A stretch of 42,244 nt of DNA from Nostoc sp. CHAB 5844. GTDB taxonomy: Bacteria; Cyanobacteriota; Cyanobacteriia; Cyanobacteriales; Nostocaceae. The DNA is taken from positions 1-42,244 of the forward strand of contig NZ_JAIVFW010000062.1 in the NCBI RefSeq assembly GCF_020829595.1, written 5' to 3'. Under the pieces are notes generated by a model. The model was not told the DNA's origin and made no database searches. It saw only the letters and a program-made list of their open reading frames with translations. Every line of letters begins with the position of its first letter. Within the stretch, counting starts at the first letter, position 1. A program made the position numbers and the translations under genes. Below are positions 33,643-42,185 of this stretch, one piece after another.

Positions 33643-33916
33643 CTTTGCCAACACAGGCTCAGGTAGCATATTACTAACGCAAACACTAGCTAATGACTAC
33701 CCTACACGTACTGTTAAACTAAATTTTTTGATAAGTGAGATTTTCTATTTTAAACTTACACCTGCACTCATTACACTCTCTACACAGAAGTTCTAGACAA
33801 ATCATACCGAAAGCAGAAACCTTTATAAGCGCAGATCTTTTCCTTGGCAGATGAAGATGATGAGGAAAACCTCTATCTTCAAGATGTTATGGAATTTTCA
33901 TAGGAGATCAGCATTT

Positions 33917-34285
33917 ATGGGTTGGTTAAAAAGATTATTTGGTTTAGAAAAACCACAAAATGCACAAGTAAATCCTGCTCCGCAAGCAGTACCGCAAGCT
34001 GCTACTGCAAATGCTACCCCTACAGCGACTCAACCTATTCCACCAGAAAGGATCGGATTGAACGGCGAATACGACCAAAGTGGATTAGCCAAGCGGGTAG
34101 CGTTAGCCTTTGATCAAGATCAGCAGCTTGATGATGTGGATACACTTTGGGTTGCTCAGACTGGTGGTACTGTAGTTCTCAAAGGCAAAGTTCCTAGCCA
34201 GGATATTCTCAACAAGATGGTTTCTGTGGCACGCTCTGTTAATGGGGCTTCAACAGTTGATACTACTCAAGTTCAAATTGGCTAG
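33917..34285 (+). CDS. BON-domain protein
   Basis: 122 residues from the ATG at 33917 (MGWLKRLFGLEKPQNAQVNP), preceded by AGGAG at a good distance; a longer open frame from 33851 lacks such support. A proline/alanine/threonine-rich linker (about 18-42) leads to one BON domain (about 55-120) with GTVVLKGKVPSQDILNKMVS and a final VDTTQVQIG. BON domains bind membranes or phospholipids and occur in envelope-stress and mechanosensitive proteins. There is no cleavable signal peptide, so a cytoplasmic, possibly membrane-associated location is likely. It ends two bases short of the end of the opposing hydrolase gene. Confidence 0.85.
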   Translation: MGWLKRLFGLEKPQNAQVNPAPQAVPQAATANATPTATQPIPPERIGLNGEYDQSGLAKRVALAFDQDQQLDDVDTLWVAQTGGTVVLKGKVPSQDILNKMVSVARSVNGASTVDTTQVQIG

Positions 34286-34287
34286 TT

Positions 34288-35208
34288 TTATAGGTGGCGA
34301 TCGCCAAAACATCGAATCATCCAATCTAAAATGGCTTGGTTAACTTGTTCTGGACACTCATCATGAGGACAATGCCCTACATTCTCTAGGTTGAGTAGTT
34401 CTAATTTTTCGTTGTATTGAGCAAATTGACTAGCTAATACAGGCGGAACAAATCGGTCTTTTTGTCCCCAAATTAACAACATGGGAATTGTTAATTTGGG
34501 CAATACAGCTTTGACATTAGGACTAAAATTAACACCGATCGCCGCTTTAAATAAGGCACTAAAAGCACGAGCCGAACCTCGGTCTTGGGGAGGGCCAGCC
34601 AAAATTTCTATAAGTTCATCGGTAATAGCTTCGGGATTGGAATAAGCCAAACTTGCCCAGCGCCGTAAGACGCTGGGTTGACGCACAAACTGAAATATTG
34701 GTTTCAATACCAGTGGAGAAGCAACAATATTTTTGATAGTTTTAACAACTGGTCGCAAAACCGTAGGTATAGCTTCTTGTTCTAATGATGGGTCAGGCAA
34801 ACTCATCATCACAATTCCCTGCACCATATCAGGATGAGCCGCCGCCGCCGCCAAGGAAATCAATGAACCATTAGAATTCCCTATCAATACAGCAGGTTTA
34901 CGGATAAATGCTCCCCAAAATTCGTATACCTGCTCTACCCATAGTTCTATGCTGTAATTTGCTGGGGCTTTTTCGGAAGCACCAAAACCCAACATATCTA
35001 AGGCGTAAACTGTATGGTATTCACCCAAAACTTCTAAATTATGCCGCCAATGCCCAATAGAAGCACCAAAACCATGTAGCAAAATCAAAGGTGTTGTCTG
35101 ATGGTAATTTTGGCTAGGTCTGATGTAGGTATAACGCGTCTGCCACCCTCGCCAAACCCAATCCCTTTGATTACCAACTCGTTGCTGCCAGTGTAGCGCC
35201 GTAGTCAA
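34288..35208 (-). CDS. alpha/beta hydrolase
   Basis: 306 residues of a classical alpha/beta-hydrolase fold without signal peptide. The oxyanion loop is LLHGFGAS (43-50), the nucleophile elbow is GNSNG (110-114, Ser112), the acid is in IWGQKDRFVPP (Asp251), and the base is in LENVGHCPHDECP (His279). The overall layout matches the cyanobacterial and plastid esterase/pheophytinase-like group (similar to slr1235-type and plant PPH-like proteins, from memory), but a substrate cannot be assigned. Its 3' end nearly touches that of the BON gene, with no visible terminator between them. Confidence 0.88.
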   Translation of the reverse strand: MTTALHWQQRVGNQRDWVWRGWQTRYTYIRPSQNYHQTTPLILLHGFGASIGHWRHNLEVLGEYHTVYALDMLGFGASEKAPANYSIELWVEQVYEFWGAFIRKPAVLIGNSNGSLISLAAAAAHPDMVQGIVMMSLPDPSLEQEAIPTVLRPVVKTIKNIVASPLVLKPIFQFVRQPSVLRRWASLAYSNPEAITDELIEILAGPPQDRGSARAFSALFKAAIGVNFSPNVKAVLPKLTIPMLLIWGQKDRFVPPVLASQFAQYNEKLELLNLENVGHCPHDECPEQVNQAILDWMIRCFGDRHL

Positions 35209-35623
35209 ATTTTCCTCCGATGCCTCAGAATTTACATACTAATAATTGTAGTTGAGGCAAGACAGGAGGCAGGAGGAAAGAGGCTTTTAGCTATCTTATA
35301 GGAAACAAACAAAGATTCTGACCCTACTCTCCACTCTCTAACTCTAGCAGATGGATATTATCGTCTATTTGTCAATAAAATAGAAAATAATTGTTACAAT
35401 AGATAATGCTGTGCTTGATTGTGTAATTTAAGTTAACTATTGCAGAGAATTTCTCTCAGAATGAGTAGAATGACAAATACAGCCATTAGTAACTAGGCTA
35501 TAGATTAGTTACTGTAGAATCAGAGACTCATTTTTAAGTCCTCAGTTATTTAAGTATTGTGCTTCTGAGGCATACCAAGCAAAACCAAACTATATTCTAA
35601 AAAGAGAGCTTCCAAAAATCATA
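35209..35623 (+). promoter_or_regulatory. long leader/promoter region of infC
   Basis: About 415 AT-rich bases before infC without a gene. They contain the hairpins AGTAACTA / TAGTTACT (35488-35495 and 35506-35513) and CCTCAG / CTGAGG (35540-35545 and 35575-35580). Bacterial infC is often autoregulated by translation, so a structured leader would make sense, but none of these elements is proven. Confidence 0.35.
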
Positions 35624-36157
35624 ATGCCTGTGATTGAGAAAAAAAGAACTCGCGATCTGCCCCAAATTAACGAAAGAATCCGCTTCCCCAAAATTAGAGT
35701 CATTGACACTGATGGCTCTCAATTAGGAATTATCACTCCTCAGGAAGCACTGCAACTAGCAGAAGAAAAAGAGCTAGATTTGGTGCTACTGAGTGATAAG
35801 GCTGACCCGCCAGTTTGCCGAATAATGGACTATGGGAAATACAAATTTGAACAGGAGAAGAAGGCGCGGGAAGCCCGGAAAAAGCAGCACACGGCTGATG
35901 TCAAGGAAGTAAAGATGCGCTACAAGATAGAAGAACACGACTACAACGTGCGTGTGAAACAAGCAGAGCGCTTCTTGAAAGATGGTGATAAAGTCAAAGC
36001 TACTGTGATGTTTCGGGGTCGAGAAATTCAACACAGTGACTTAGCAGAAGATTTACTCAAGCGTATGGCGACAGATCTTGAACCCTTTGGTGAAGTGCAA
36101 CAAGCACCGAAAAAAGAGGGGAGAAATATGATGATGCTGATTTCGCCCAAAAAGTAA
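35624..36157 (+). CDS. infC: translation initiation factor IF-3
   Basis: 177 residues with both IF-3 domains: N-terminal [20 protein letters not shown], with [20 protein letters not shown], the lysine-rich linker [20 protein letters not shown], and the C-terminal domain with [20 protein letters not shown] and [12 protein letters not shown]-3 keeps 30S subunits free and checks the start codon and initiator tRNA. Here the start is ATG rather than the AUU used for autoregulation in enteric bacteria. No rpmI/rplT genes follow, in contrast to the common infC-rpmI-rplT cluster; a strong terminator ends the transcript. Confidence 0.97.
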   Translation: MPVIEKKRTRDLPQINERIRFPKIRVIDTDGSQLGIITPQEALQLAEEKELDLVLLSDKADPPVCRIMDYGKYKFEQEKKAREARKKQHTADVKEVKMRYKIEEHDYNVRVKQAERFLKDGDKVKATVMFRGREIQHSDLAEDLLKRMATDLEPFGEVQQAPKKEGRNMMMLISPKK

Positions 36158-36244
36158 CCTTTAACTTTTCTAAACACAACGCATAATTCACTGCTAACAA
36201 TAGCATAACGACCTGAGGGTAACAGAAGTTTAGCAAAAACTGAT

Positions 36245-36299
36245 AGTCCTGAGAGCTGAGTGGGAAACATAATACTCAGTTGCTCAGGACTCTTGCTTT
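36245..36299 (+). terminator. two-tier hairpin terminator after infC
   Basis: The outer arms AGTCCTGAG (36245-36253) and CTCAGGACT (36283-36291) enclose the inner pair CTGAGT (36256-36261) and ACTCAG (36274-36279). A T-rich tail follows. Confidence 0.8.
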
Positions 36300-36314
36300 T
36301 TAAGTGCTGTTGCG

Positions 36315-36418
36315 CGGATTTCCAAAGCACTCCGTTGGGCGGCTTTGCCGACTTGAAGGAAGTGCCGCCGCGTTGTAGCAACTGGCGTTGCTGAGTCTAA
36401 ACCCAGTTTTTTCAGGGA
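36315..36418. repeat. dispersed repeat cluster between infC and the HEAT-type transporter gene
   Basis: It combines CGTTGGGCGGCTTTGCCGAC (36333-36352, like 30314-30333) with GTTGTAGCAACTGGCGTTGC (from 36372, like 29658). The two modules that are 600 bases apart around tRNA-Gln are adjacent here, so they are probably parts of one larger repeat. Confidence 0.7.
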
Positions 36419-36485
36419 TTTTTGCTTGAAAGCTCCCTGATCTTTGCTTGGACTGTTGCAGGGTGATATCAGAAAGTTAAACTGC

Positions 36486-39400
36486 ATGGAACTGAAAAAT
36501 TACTCGTTGGTTGTCAATAAAGGTGTTCTCTCACGACTGCTACAGTGGGTAAATCTGCGACCAGAGGAAGGCGAACGCACTTGGATTATGTTTGCCTTTT
36601 ACACTACTGTATCTATCGGGTTGCGATGGGCAGAGGATAGTACGGTAGCACTGTTTTTAGATGAATATGGTGCGGGGCCGTTGCCTTGGATGTACATTGC
36701 CAGCGCTGCGATGGGTGCAGGATTGGTTTTTGTTTATTCTTGGCTACAAAAGATTTTTCCGTTGCGCTGGGTGGTAGTGGCGATCGCACCTTGTATGGTT
36801 GTGCCACTCATGTTCTTGGTATTATTGCGTGAGGGATTACACGTTTCCTACTTGACAGTGATTTTGGTGTTCGTACTGCGGCTGTGGGTAGATGGGCTTT
36901 ACGTAGTCAACGACCTCAACACCTCAATTGTTGCCAACCAAATATTCAACATCCGCGAAATTAAACGGACATACCCACTAGTTAGCAGTGGCTTGTTAGT
37001 GGCAGATGTCATTAGCGGCTTTAGTTTGCCGTGGATTTTGCAATTTGTCAAACTTGATAAAGTTATTCTCATTGCCTGTGGATTGATTGTTTTAGGATCA
37101 GCAATCTTAGCTTATTTAAGCAATCAATACCGAGCTGCGTTTCCTGATGCGCCACAACGACAAGTTCCTCATGAACAGGCTTCTCGATATCGGCGAATTC
37201 AAGCGCCACTGCGCCGCTATACATGGCAGTTATTTGCTTTTGTTGGTCTTTTACAAGTAATTGGACTGTTAGTAGATTTTCAATATCTCCGAGAACTGAA
37301 ATCTAATTTAGGCGATCGCGACCTTGCTAGTTTCTTAGGTATATTTGGTGGAATTGTCGGACTGTGTGAGTTGGGAACTCAGTGGTTTGTGTCCAGCCGA
37401 CTCATCGAACGGATTGGTGTGTTTTTTACCGCCGCTCTTTTACCGATTAGTGTTGGCTTTGTTGTACCAGCTGCGATCGCTTTATTAAATTTATTCCCCG
37501 CTTTGCATTCTTATGGCATTTTTTGGGGATTGGTAAGTTTGAAATTTTGCGATGAATTGCTGCGCTACACCTTTGTTGTCAGTAGCGGCCCAGTTCTGTA
37601 TCAACCTATCCCTGAGCGCTTACGTAGCCATATGCAAGCATTATCTGGTGGGACAGCCGAAGCGATCGCTACAGGTGGGGCTGGATTACTAATTTTGGTG
37701 ACTTTATTTGTTTGTAAACGAGTTGTTCCTCCAGGATTACAGGAGTGGGTATTTGTTGGTGAAACTGTATTGGCAGCAGCTACCTGTTTAAGAGTAGTTT
37801 GGGTACTGCGATCGCGTTATGTTGATTTATTAGTTTTAAGTGCAGAACGCGGCGAACTAAGTGCCTCCAAAGTAGGTTTGCGTGTCTTTAAACAGGGTGT
37901 AGTCAAAGCTTTAGGAGAAAAAGGCAGTACCGCAGATAAACACTCTTGTATTGAACTTTTAGCACAAATTGATCCGCTGGGCGCAGCGCAAGTTTTAGCA
38001 CCGCTACTGTTGAAGTTACCGCCCCAATTGCAGCGCCAAAGTTTGGAAGTCATGTTTATTGGTGGGGCAAATCCTGCTTATGCTCCCGAAGTACGCCTGT
38101 TAATCGAACAACATCCAGAAAAAATCGATCCCGAAGTTTTGGCACTGGCGTTGCGTTACGTGTGGCTGGCTGAGGAAAATCCGAATTTGCGTCAATTAGA
38201 AGAGTATCTGCAAGCGCGTCATCATTCCTTAATCCGCGCCACCGCCGCCGCTTTGATTTTGCGTCAGGGAACGCCAATGCAAAAGGTAGCAGCTACCAAA
38301 ACCATGCAGAGGATGTTGACTCACAAGCAAGAACGAGAACGCATCAATGGAGTCAAAGCCCTCAGAGAAACAGTTTATCTCCAAGCATTGCGGATTCACA
38401 TCCCAAATTTGTTGCAGGATGAATCTTTGCGTGTGCGCTGTGCTGTTTTGGAAATGATTGCGGCGACTCGATTAGAAGATTACTATTCGGCATTGATTGC
38501 GGCACTTTACTATAAATCAACTCGCAGCACAGCCATACGTGCTTTAGTCAAATTGGAAAATGACGCTTTGGATATGCTGTTGCAGTTGGCTACCAATACT
38601 TATAAGCCGGAAATAGTACGCATGTATGCATGGCGGACGATCGCCCAAATTCCAACCCTGGAAGCGATTGAAGCACTCTGGCTACATTTAGAAAAATCTT
38701 GGGGTGCTACTAGATATCAAATTCTGCGTAGTTTACTAAAAGTCCAAAAACAACCAGAAACCAGCAATAGAGTTGATCGTTTCCATCAAACTAGGGTAGA
38801 AAGTTTAATTGAGCAAGAGTTAAAGTTTTTGGGAGAGATTTATGCGGCTTACTTGGACTTGCAAAAGCCACCAACTCTAGCCAATTATTCTTCATCACAG
38901 AGAGCAGTGGTTGTCTGCGATTTGCTACAAAGAGCGCTGCTAGAACTAGAAATAGATGGACGAGAACGGTTGCTATTGCTGTTAAGACTGCTGTATTCAC
39001 CAGAAAAAATGCAAGCAGCTGCGTTTAACTTACGATCGCCTTCTGGAGTAAACATAGCACGGGGTTTAGAAATTTTAGAGCATACCGTGACACTGCCAGT
39101 TAAATCTCTGTTGTTGAATATTTTAGATAAGCGATCGCACCAAGAAAAACTGCATTATTTAGTAGAAGCCGAATTAGTAGAATATGAACCAATGCCAGTT
39201 AGTGAAAGATTGCGGAAAATGCTCAGTTTGGATAATTTTCTATCTGATTGGTGTTTAGCTTGCTGTTTTCATCTGGCTCAAGTTAGCCGCATCCGCCTAA
39301 CTAGTAACGAAATTTTACTAGCTTTACGCCATCCTACAGGCTTTGTGAGAGAAGCCGCGATCGCATATTTAAATGCAGTTTCACATCGCATTCTTTTAGA

Positions 39401-39503
39401 AATATTACCGAAACTGCAACAAGATACACATCCATTGGTAGCTACGCAAGTAAAAGAGTTAATGAAAAAATACCATGCTCACCGTCCATTAATCCGAACA
39501 TGA
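36486..39503 (+). CDS. ATP/ADP-translocase-like (Npt/MFS) membrane protein fused to HEAT-like repeats
   Basis: 1005 residues from the ATG at 36486 (MELKNYSLVVNKGVLSRLLQ); the frame is open back to a TTG at 36444, which is a poorer start. The first ~430 residues form 10-12 membrane helices in the pattern of nucleotide transporters of the Tlc/Npt type (EEGERTWIMFAFYTTVSIGL, FNIREIKRTYPLVSSGLLVA). The remaining ~570 are entirely helical, with repeats that look HEAT/armadillo-like (LRVRCAVLEMIAATRLEDYY, GFVREAAIAYLNAVSHRILL). HEAT domains usually bind proteins. The combined protein could be a sensor or scaffold rather than a nucleotide exchanger, and no transport specificity can be read from the sequence. 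Confidence 0.75.
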   Translation: MELKNYSLVVNKGVLSRLLQWVNLRPEEGERTWIMFAFYTTVSIGLRWAEDSTVALFLDEYGAGPLPWMYIASAAMGAGLVFVYSWLQKIFPLRWVVVAIAPCMVVPLMFLVLLREGLHVSYLTVILVFVLRLWVDGLYVVNDLNTSIVANQIFNIREIKRTYPLVSSGLLVADVISGFSLPWILQFVKLDKVILIACGLIVLGSAILAYLSNQYRAAFPDAPQRQVPHEQASRYRRIQAPLRRYTWQLFAFVGLLQVIGLLVDFQYLRELKSNLGDRDLASFLGIFGGIVGLCELGTQWFVSSRLIERIGVFFTAALLPISVGFVVPAAIALLNLFPALHSYGIFWGLVSLKFCDELLRYTFVVSSGPVLYQPIPERLRSHMQALSGGTAEAIATGGAGLLILVTLFVCKRVVPPGLQEWVFVGETVLAAATCLRVVWVLRSRYVDLLVLSAERGELSASKVGLRVFKQGVVKALGEKGSTADKHSCIELLAQIDPLGAAQVLAPLLLKLPPQLQRQSLEVMFIGGANPAYAPEVRLLIEQHPEKIDPEVLALALRYVWLAEENPNLRQLEEYLQARHHSLIRATAAALILRQGTPMQKVAATKTMQRMLTHKQERERINGVKALRETVYLQALRIHIPNLLQDESLRVRCAVLEMIAATRLEDYYSALIAALYYKSTRSTAIRALVKLENDALDMLLQLATNTYKPEIVRMYAWRTIAQIPTLEAIEALWLHLEKSWGATRYQILRSLLKVQKQPETSNRVDRFHQTRVESLIEQELKFLGEIYAAYLDLQKPPTLANYSSSQRAVVVCDLLQRALLELEIDGRERLLLLLRLLYSPEKMQAAAFNLRSPSGVNIARGLEILEHTVTLPVKSLLLNILDKRSHQEKLHYLVEAELVEYEPMPVSERLRKMLSLDNFLSDWCLACCFHLAQVSRIRLTSNEILLALRHPTGFVREAAIAYLNAVSHRILLEILPKLQQDTHPLVATQVKELMKKYHAHRPLIRT

Positions 39504-39724
39504 TCTGACCGAAAAAGGCAAAAGTTAAAAGGCAAAAGAAAGAACAAGAAAAAATGGTTACAAGCCCCTAAATTTATTAGTTTTGCATAACAAGTACTGA
39601 AGAACCTTATCTTTTTACTTCTTAATAGCTTTTAAAAATTGCTTATCGATAAATAAAGATGATTTCAGTGATTTTACCAAAGCGATCGCTCATTAATTTT
39701 ATTGCAGTAATTAATATTAATAAT

Positions 39725-40633
39725 TTACTCATTTGTGATTTCTTGTTGTTGGCTTAACCAAACTTCTAAATCTGCCACAGTAGTAAAATCTAACAATGCT
39801 TCCCCTAAAGTTTCTAACTGTGCAATAGATAATCTTTGAATTTGGACAATTAGGGATGGATCTAAACTTCCTAAACGCCGATTTAACTGACGCAGAATTA
39901 GTTTTTGTTCTCCTTGTTGTAACCCTTCCTGTCTAGCTCGTTCTCTGTCTTGTTGATACAGTGGTGCTAATCTCATCACTAACTCCCGATCATCGACTTC
40001 GATATTTTGATTGATGCTCAAGTTTTGTTGCAGACTGTAAAGTAATTCTAGCGTCACTCTCTGGAACGGGTGATTTGCTGGTAATTTGGTTAACTCATCA
40101 ATTGCTCGTTGCTGTACTCTACCACGTCCCAGTATTCTTAGCCATAGCGTTTCTTGAGTACATGGTAGCTGATGAATCACGACTATGGCTGTGCGGAAAT
40201 GTTTTGGTAAAAAGTATACTCCTTTGTCCCATTCTAATTTTATTTGTCCACCAAAACCGGAAATGATACTTTTTGAGGCAGTGGGTGTCACAATCCATAG
40301 TTGCGGAATTTTCAAGTCGATGATTTTGGTTTTATTGCGCTTTGCTTCTCGCTGCATTGCGCTTTTTACTTCTGATAATTTTGATATGCAATCGCTAATT
40401 TCATCTATTGATGCTGAATTACGGAAGGGTTCAAAGATGGCTGATATTGTGGCCATTTTTCCTAATATTCCCAATGTAGCTAGATTAGCTGTTTTTGTGG
40501 GAATTGGTGTAAATAATACGTCGATTTCTCGCACTTCGGCAGCAACTCGACTTGGTGCTTGGACTTGTCCGAATGGTTTGAGTAGTTCTTCTAAGTAGTC
40601 TTTGGAGAATTGATCGTGAATAAATCTCGTCAT
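39725..40633 (-). CDS. DUF4351-domain protein of the Rpn-like nuclease group
   Basis: 302 residues. The N-terminus MTRFIHDQFSKDYLEELLKP and EVREIDVLFTP (about 33-43, Asp candidate for a PD-(D/E)XK core) are typical of a large cyanobacterial accessory family. The C-terminal domain LILRQLNRRLGSLDPSLIVQ... IAQLETLGEALLDFTTVADL matches DUF4351 and resembles the end of the 10930-11781 protein. The E/Q partner residues of the nuclease site are not clear, so activity is doubtful. HIP1 and AT-rich spacer surround it, and it stands alone. Confidence 0.75.
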   Translation of the reverse strand: MTRFIHDQFSKDYLEELLKPFGQVQAPSRVAAEVREIDVLFTPIPTKTANLATLGILGKMATISAIFEPFRNSASIDEISDCISKLSEVKSAMQREAKRNKTKIIDLKIPQLWIVTPTASKSIISGFGGQIKLEWDKGVYFLPKHFRTAIVVIHQLPCTQETLWLRILGRGRVQQRAIDELTKLPANHPFQRVTLELLYSLQQNLSINQNIEVDDRELVMRLAPLYQQDRERARQEGLQQGEQKLILRQLNRRLGSLDPSLIVQIQRLSIAQLETLGEALLDFTTVADLEVWLSQQQEITNE

Positions 40634-40831
40634 TCAGTTGGCTTTTGCAAGAATATTTTCTGTGATCATACCAAAGCGATCGCTCTCTAGATAGTCAAAA
40701 ATATCACAGAGTAATCGCTTAAAATACATCGTTTATTTGTTAGGTGATTGGAATATATTAATTAATATAAAAAAGCTATTTAATTAACGAAATTAAATAA
40801 GAAATTAAAGTTTACATCACCGTTAATCAAC

Positions 40832-41161
40832 CTAGATGTACCTGTAGGGTGTAAAGAATTTTATTGATAGAATCGATATGATAATATTTAAACGACCGAG
40901 TAAGGAACGCCAAGGGAAAGGACTAGCGACAGTTGCAATTAATCCAATTCCGAGAAATATTTCCCATAGTAACCTGGTAATTTTCCAACTTTGGGGTAGC
41001 TTGAGGTGTTCTGTGTCTTCCCAAAGGATTAAAAGGTTGAGTATGCAGATAAGGCTAATGGCAAATACTTTTGGTTGAGTCCAGATTTCCCCGCGCATTG
41101 TACCGAATGGGTTGATGAGAATGATGCTGAGGGAGAATAGGAAGGTGTAGAGGTGGTTCAC
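40832..41161 (-). pseudogene. 3'-truncated O-antigen-ligase-like membrane protein
   Basis: The frame starts at GTG (41159-41161), two bases after the stop of the PEP-CTERM remnant, and has 109 codons. INPFGTMRGEIWTQPKVFAI, LICILNLLILWED and ITRLLWEIFLGIGLIATVAS are the first helices of the O-antigen ligase / polymerase family seen in cyanobacteria. After PFPWRSLLG the sequence becomes unrelated (RLNIIISILSIKFF) and stops. A full family member has about 400 or more residues with further helices, so only the first quarter is left. It probably once worked in exopolysaccharide assembly. No continuation was found downstream in other frames. Confidence 0.6.
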
Positions 41162-41163
41162 TG

Positions 41164-42123
41164 TTATTTTTCAAAGCGAATTTTCATCGCTTTTATTATT
41201 CCCCACGCGCCGAGTACAAATAGTCCTAATGCAGATGTGGATTCAGGGGTAGATTGTGGTGAGGTTCCTGGAGAAATTGGTCGCATTTTGAAACTGCCTC
41301 TACGATCATTAAATGCTAGTTGGATAGGGAAAGCAGTTTCTTCTGTTGAACCAAATAATGAATCGATGCCAGTAATTTTAAAGTTGGGAACACCAAAACC
41401 AAGTAAGGAAACAAAGTCTACGTTTTGTCCGGGACTGAATTCGCCAAGGATACTATCTCCAACTGAGACGGTAAATCTATTGTCGTCATCAAAAGGGAAA
41501 TCAAGAATTTCGGTAAAGAGTGTATCGTCAAGTGCTTGGAATTCAAAACCATAGGTTGTTGGTGGGTCATACCAACGACAACCAGCAACGTTGCGGAATA
41601 CTTGCCAGTTTCCTTCTCTAGCGTTGGGAAGGATGGGATTTTGCTGACTTCTGCCAATACCTTCGTTTCCAACACCACCACCACCACCACTAGTACTTAC
41701 AGCAACACCATCACCTACGTCTACAGCAACACCATCACCTGCGTTATGTGGAAAATTCTTCTCATCATTAAACACCGTGACATTGAGTTGGTATTTCCCT
41801 CCCTCACGTCCGCGACGGTTCACGGCATTAACATGATTTCTTGCACGAACGTTCAGTCTGACGAAGCCATTACTTGATAAATTACCTGTTAAGGCAGAAG
41901 CAAAACCATCTCCTACTAGGCTACTATTGTCGTCACTATTAATCAAATTATTATTCTCATCATATGCATATAGTAGTGTATCTGGATTGCATATATTTCC
42001 AGGTATATTATTGTTAATGAAGGCATGAAACTTTGCACCTGGACTCAGTTGTGGTAATTGGAAGTTGTCTTCGTCAAATTCTGAGAATAGAGTGCCAGAA
42101 AACTGTTCTTTATAATCTTCTAT
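41164..42123 (-). pseudogene. PEP-CTERM secreted protein lacking its 5' end
   Basis: The frame is open from 42123, bounded by a TGA at 42124-42126, to the TAA at 41164, about 319 codons, with protein-like sequence to the very edge. It has no signal peptide and no good start; the first in-frame start-like codon is a TTG at 41946, inside a domain. Residues encoded by about 41830-42105 look like a pre-peptidase C-terminal (PPC) beta domain: FSGTLFSEFDEDNFQLPQLS, DTLLYAYDENNNLINSDDNS and GFVRLNVRA. The C-terminus TPESTSALGLFVLGAWGIIK followed by AMKIRFEK is a PEP-CTERM sorting signal (PExS, membrane helix, basic tail), processed by exosortase in EPS-making bacteria. The 5' part with the signal peptide is gone, so I call it a remnant. 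Confidence 0.7.
41698..41740. repeat. 24-base tandem repeat inside the PEP-CTERM remnant
   Basis: TACAGCAACACCATCACCT occurs at 41698-41716 and 41722-41740 with a 24-base period, coding for tandem GDGVAV octapeptides next to a run of glycines. It is a small in-frame expansion. Confidence 0.75.
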
Positions 42124-42150
42124 TCACTCTAATAAGTGTAGCGAAAATTT

Positions 42151-42185
42151 AAAAGCCCCCAAGCTGTTAAATTGCTTAGGGGTAA
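42151..42185 (-). terminator. hairpin upstream of the PEP-CTERM remnant
   Basis: CCCCCAAGC (42156-42164) pairs with GCTTAGGGG (42174-42182) with one mismatch. On the minus strand a T-rich stretch follows, so it could end a gene beyond the right edge. It lies only about 30 bases before the broken 5' end of the remnant. Confidence 0.55.

Noticed and set aside
39725-40633. FliH-like flagellar assembly protein
   Set aside because: The helical EGLQQGEQKLI segment can resemble FliH, but the family pattern is that of DUF4351 accessory proteins and cyanobacteria of this type have no flagella.
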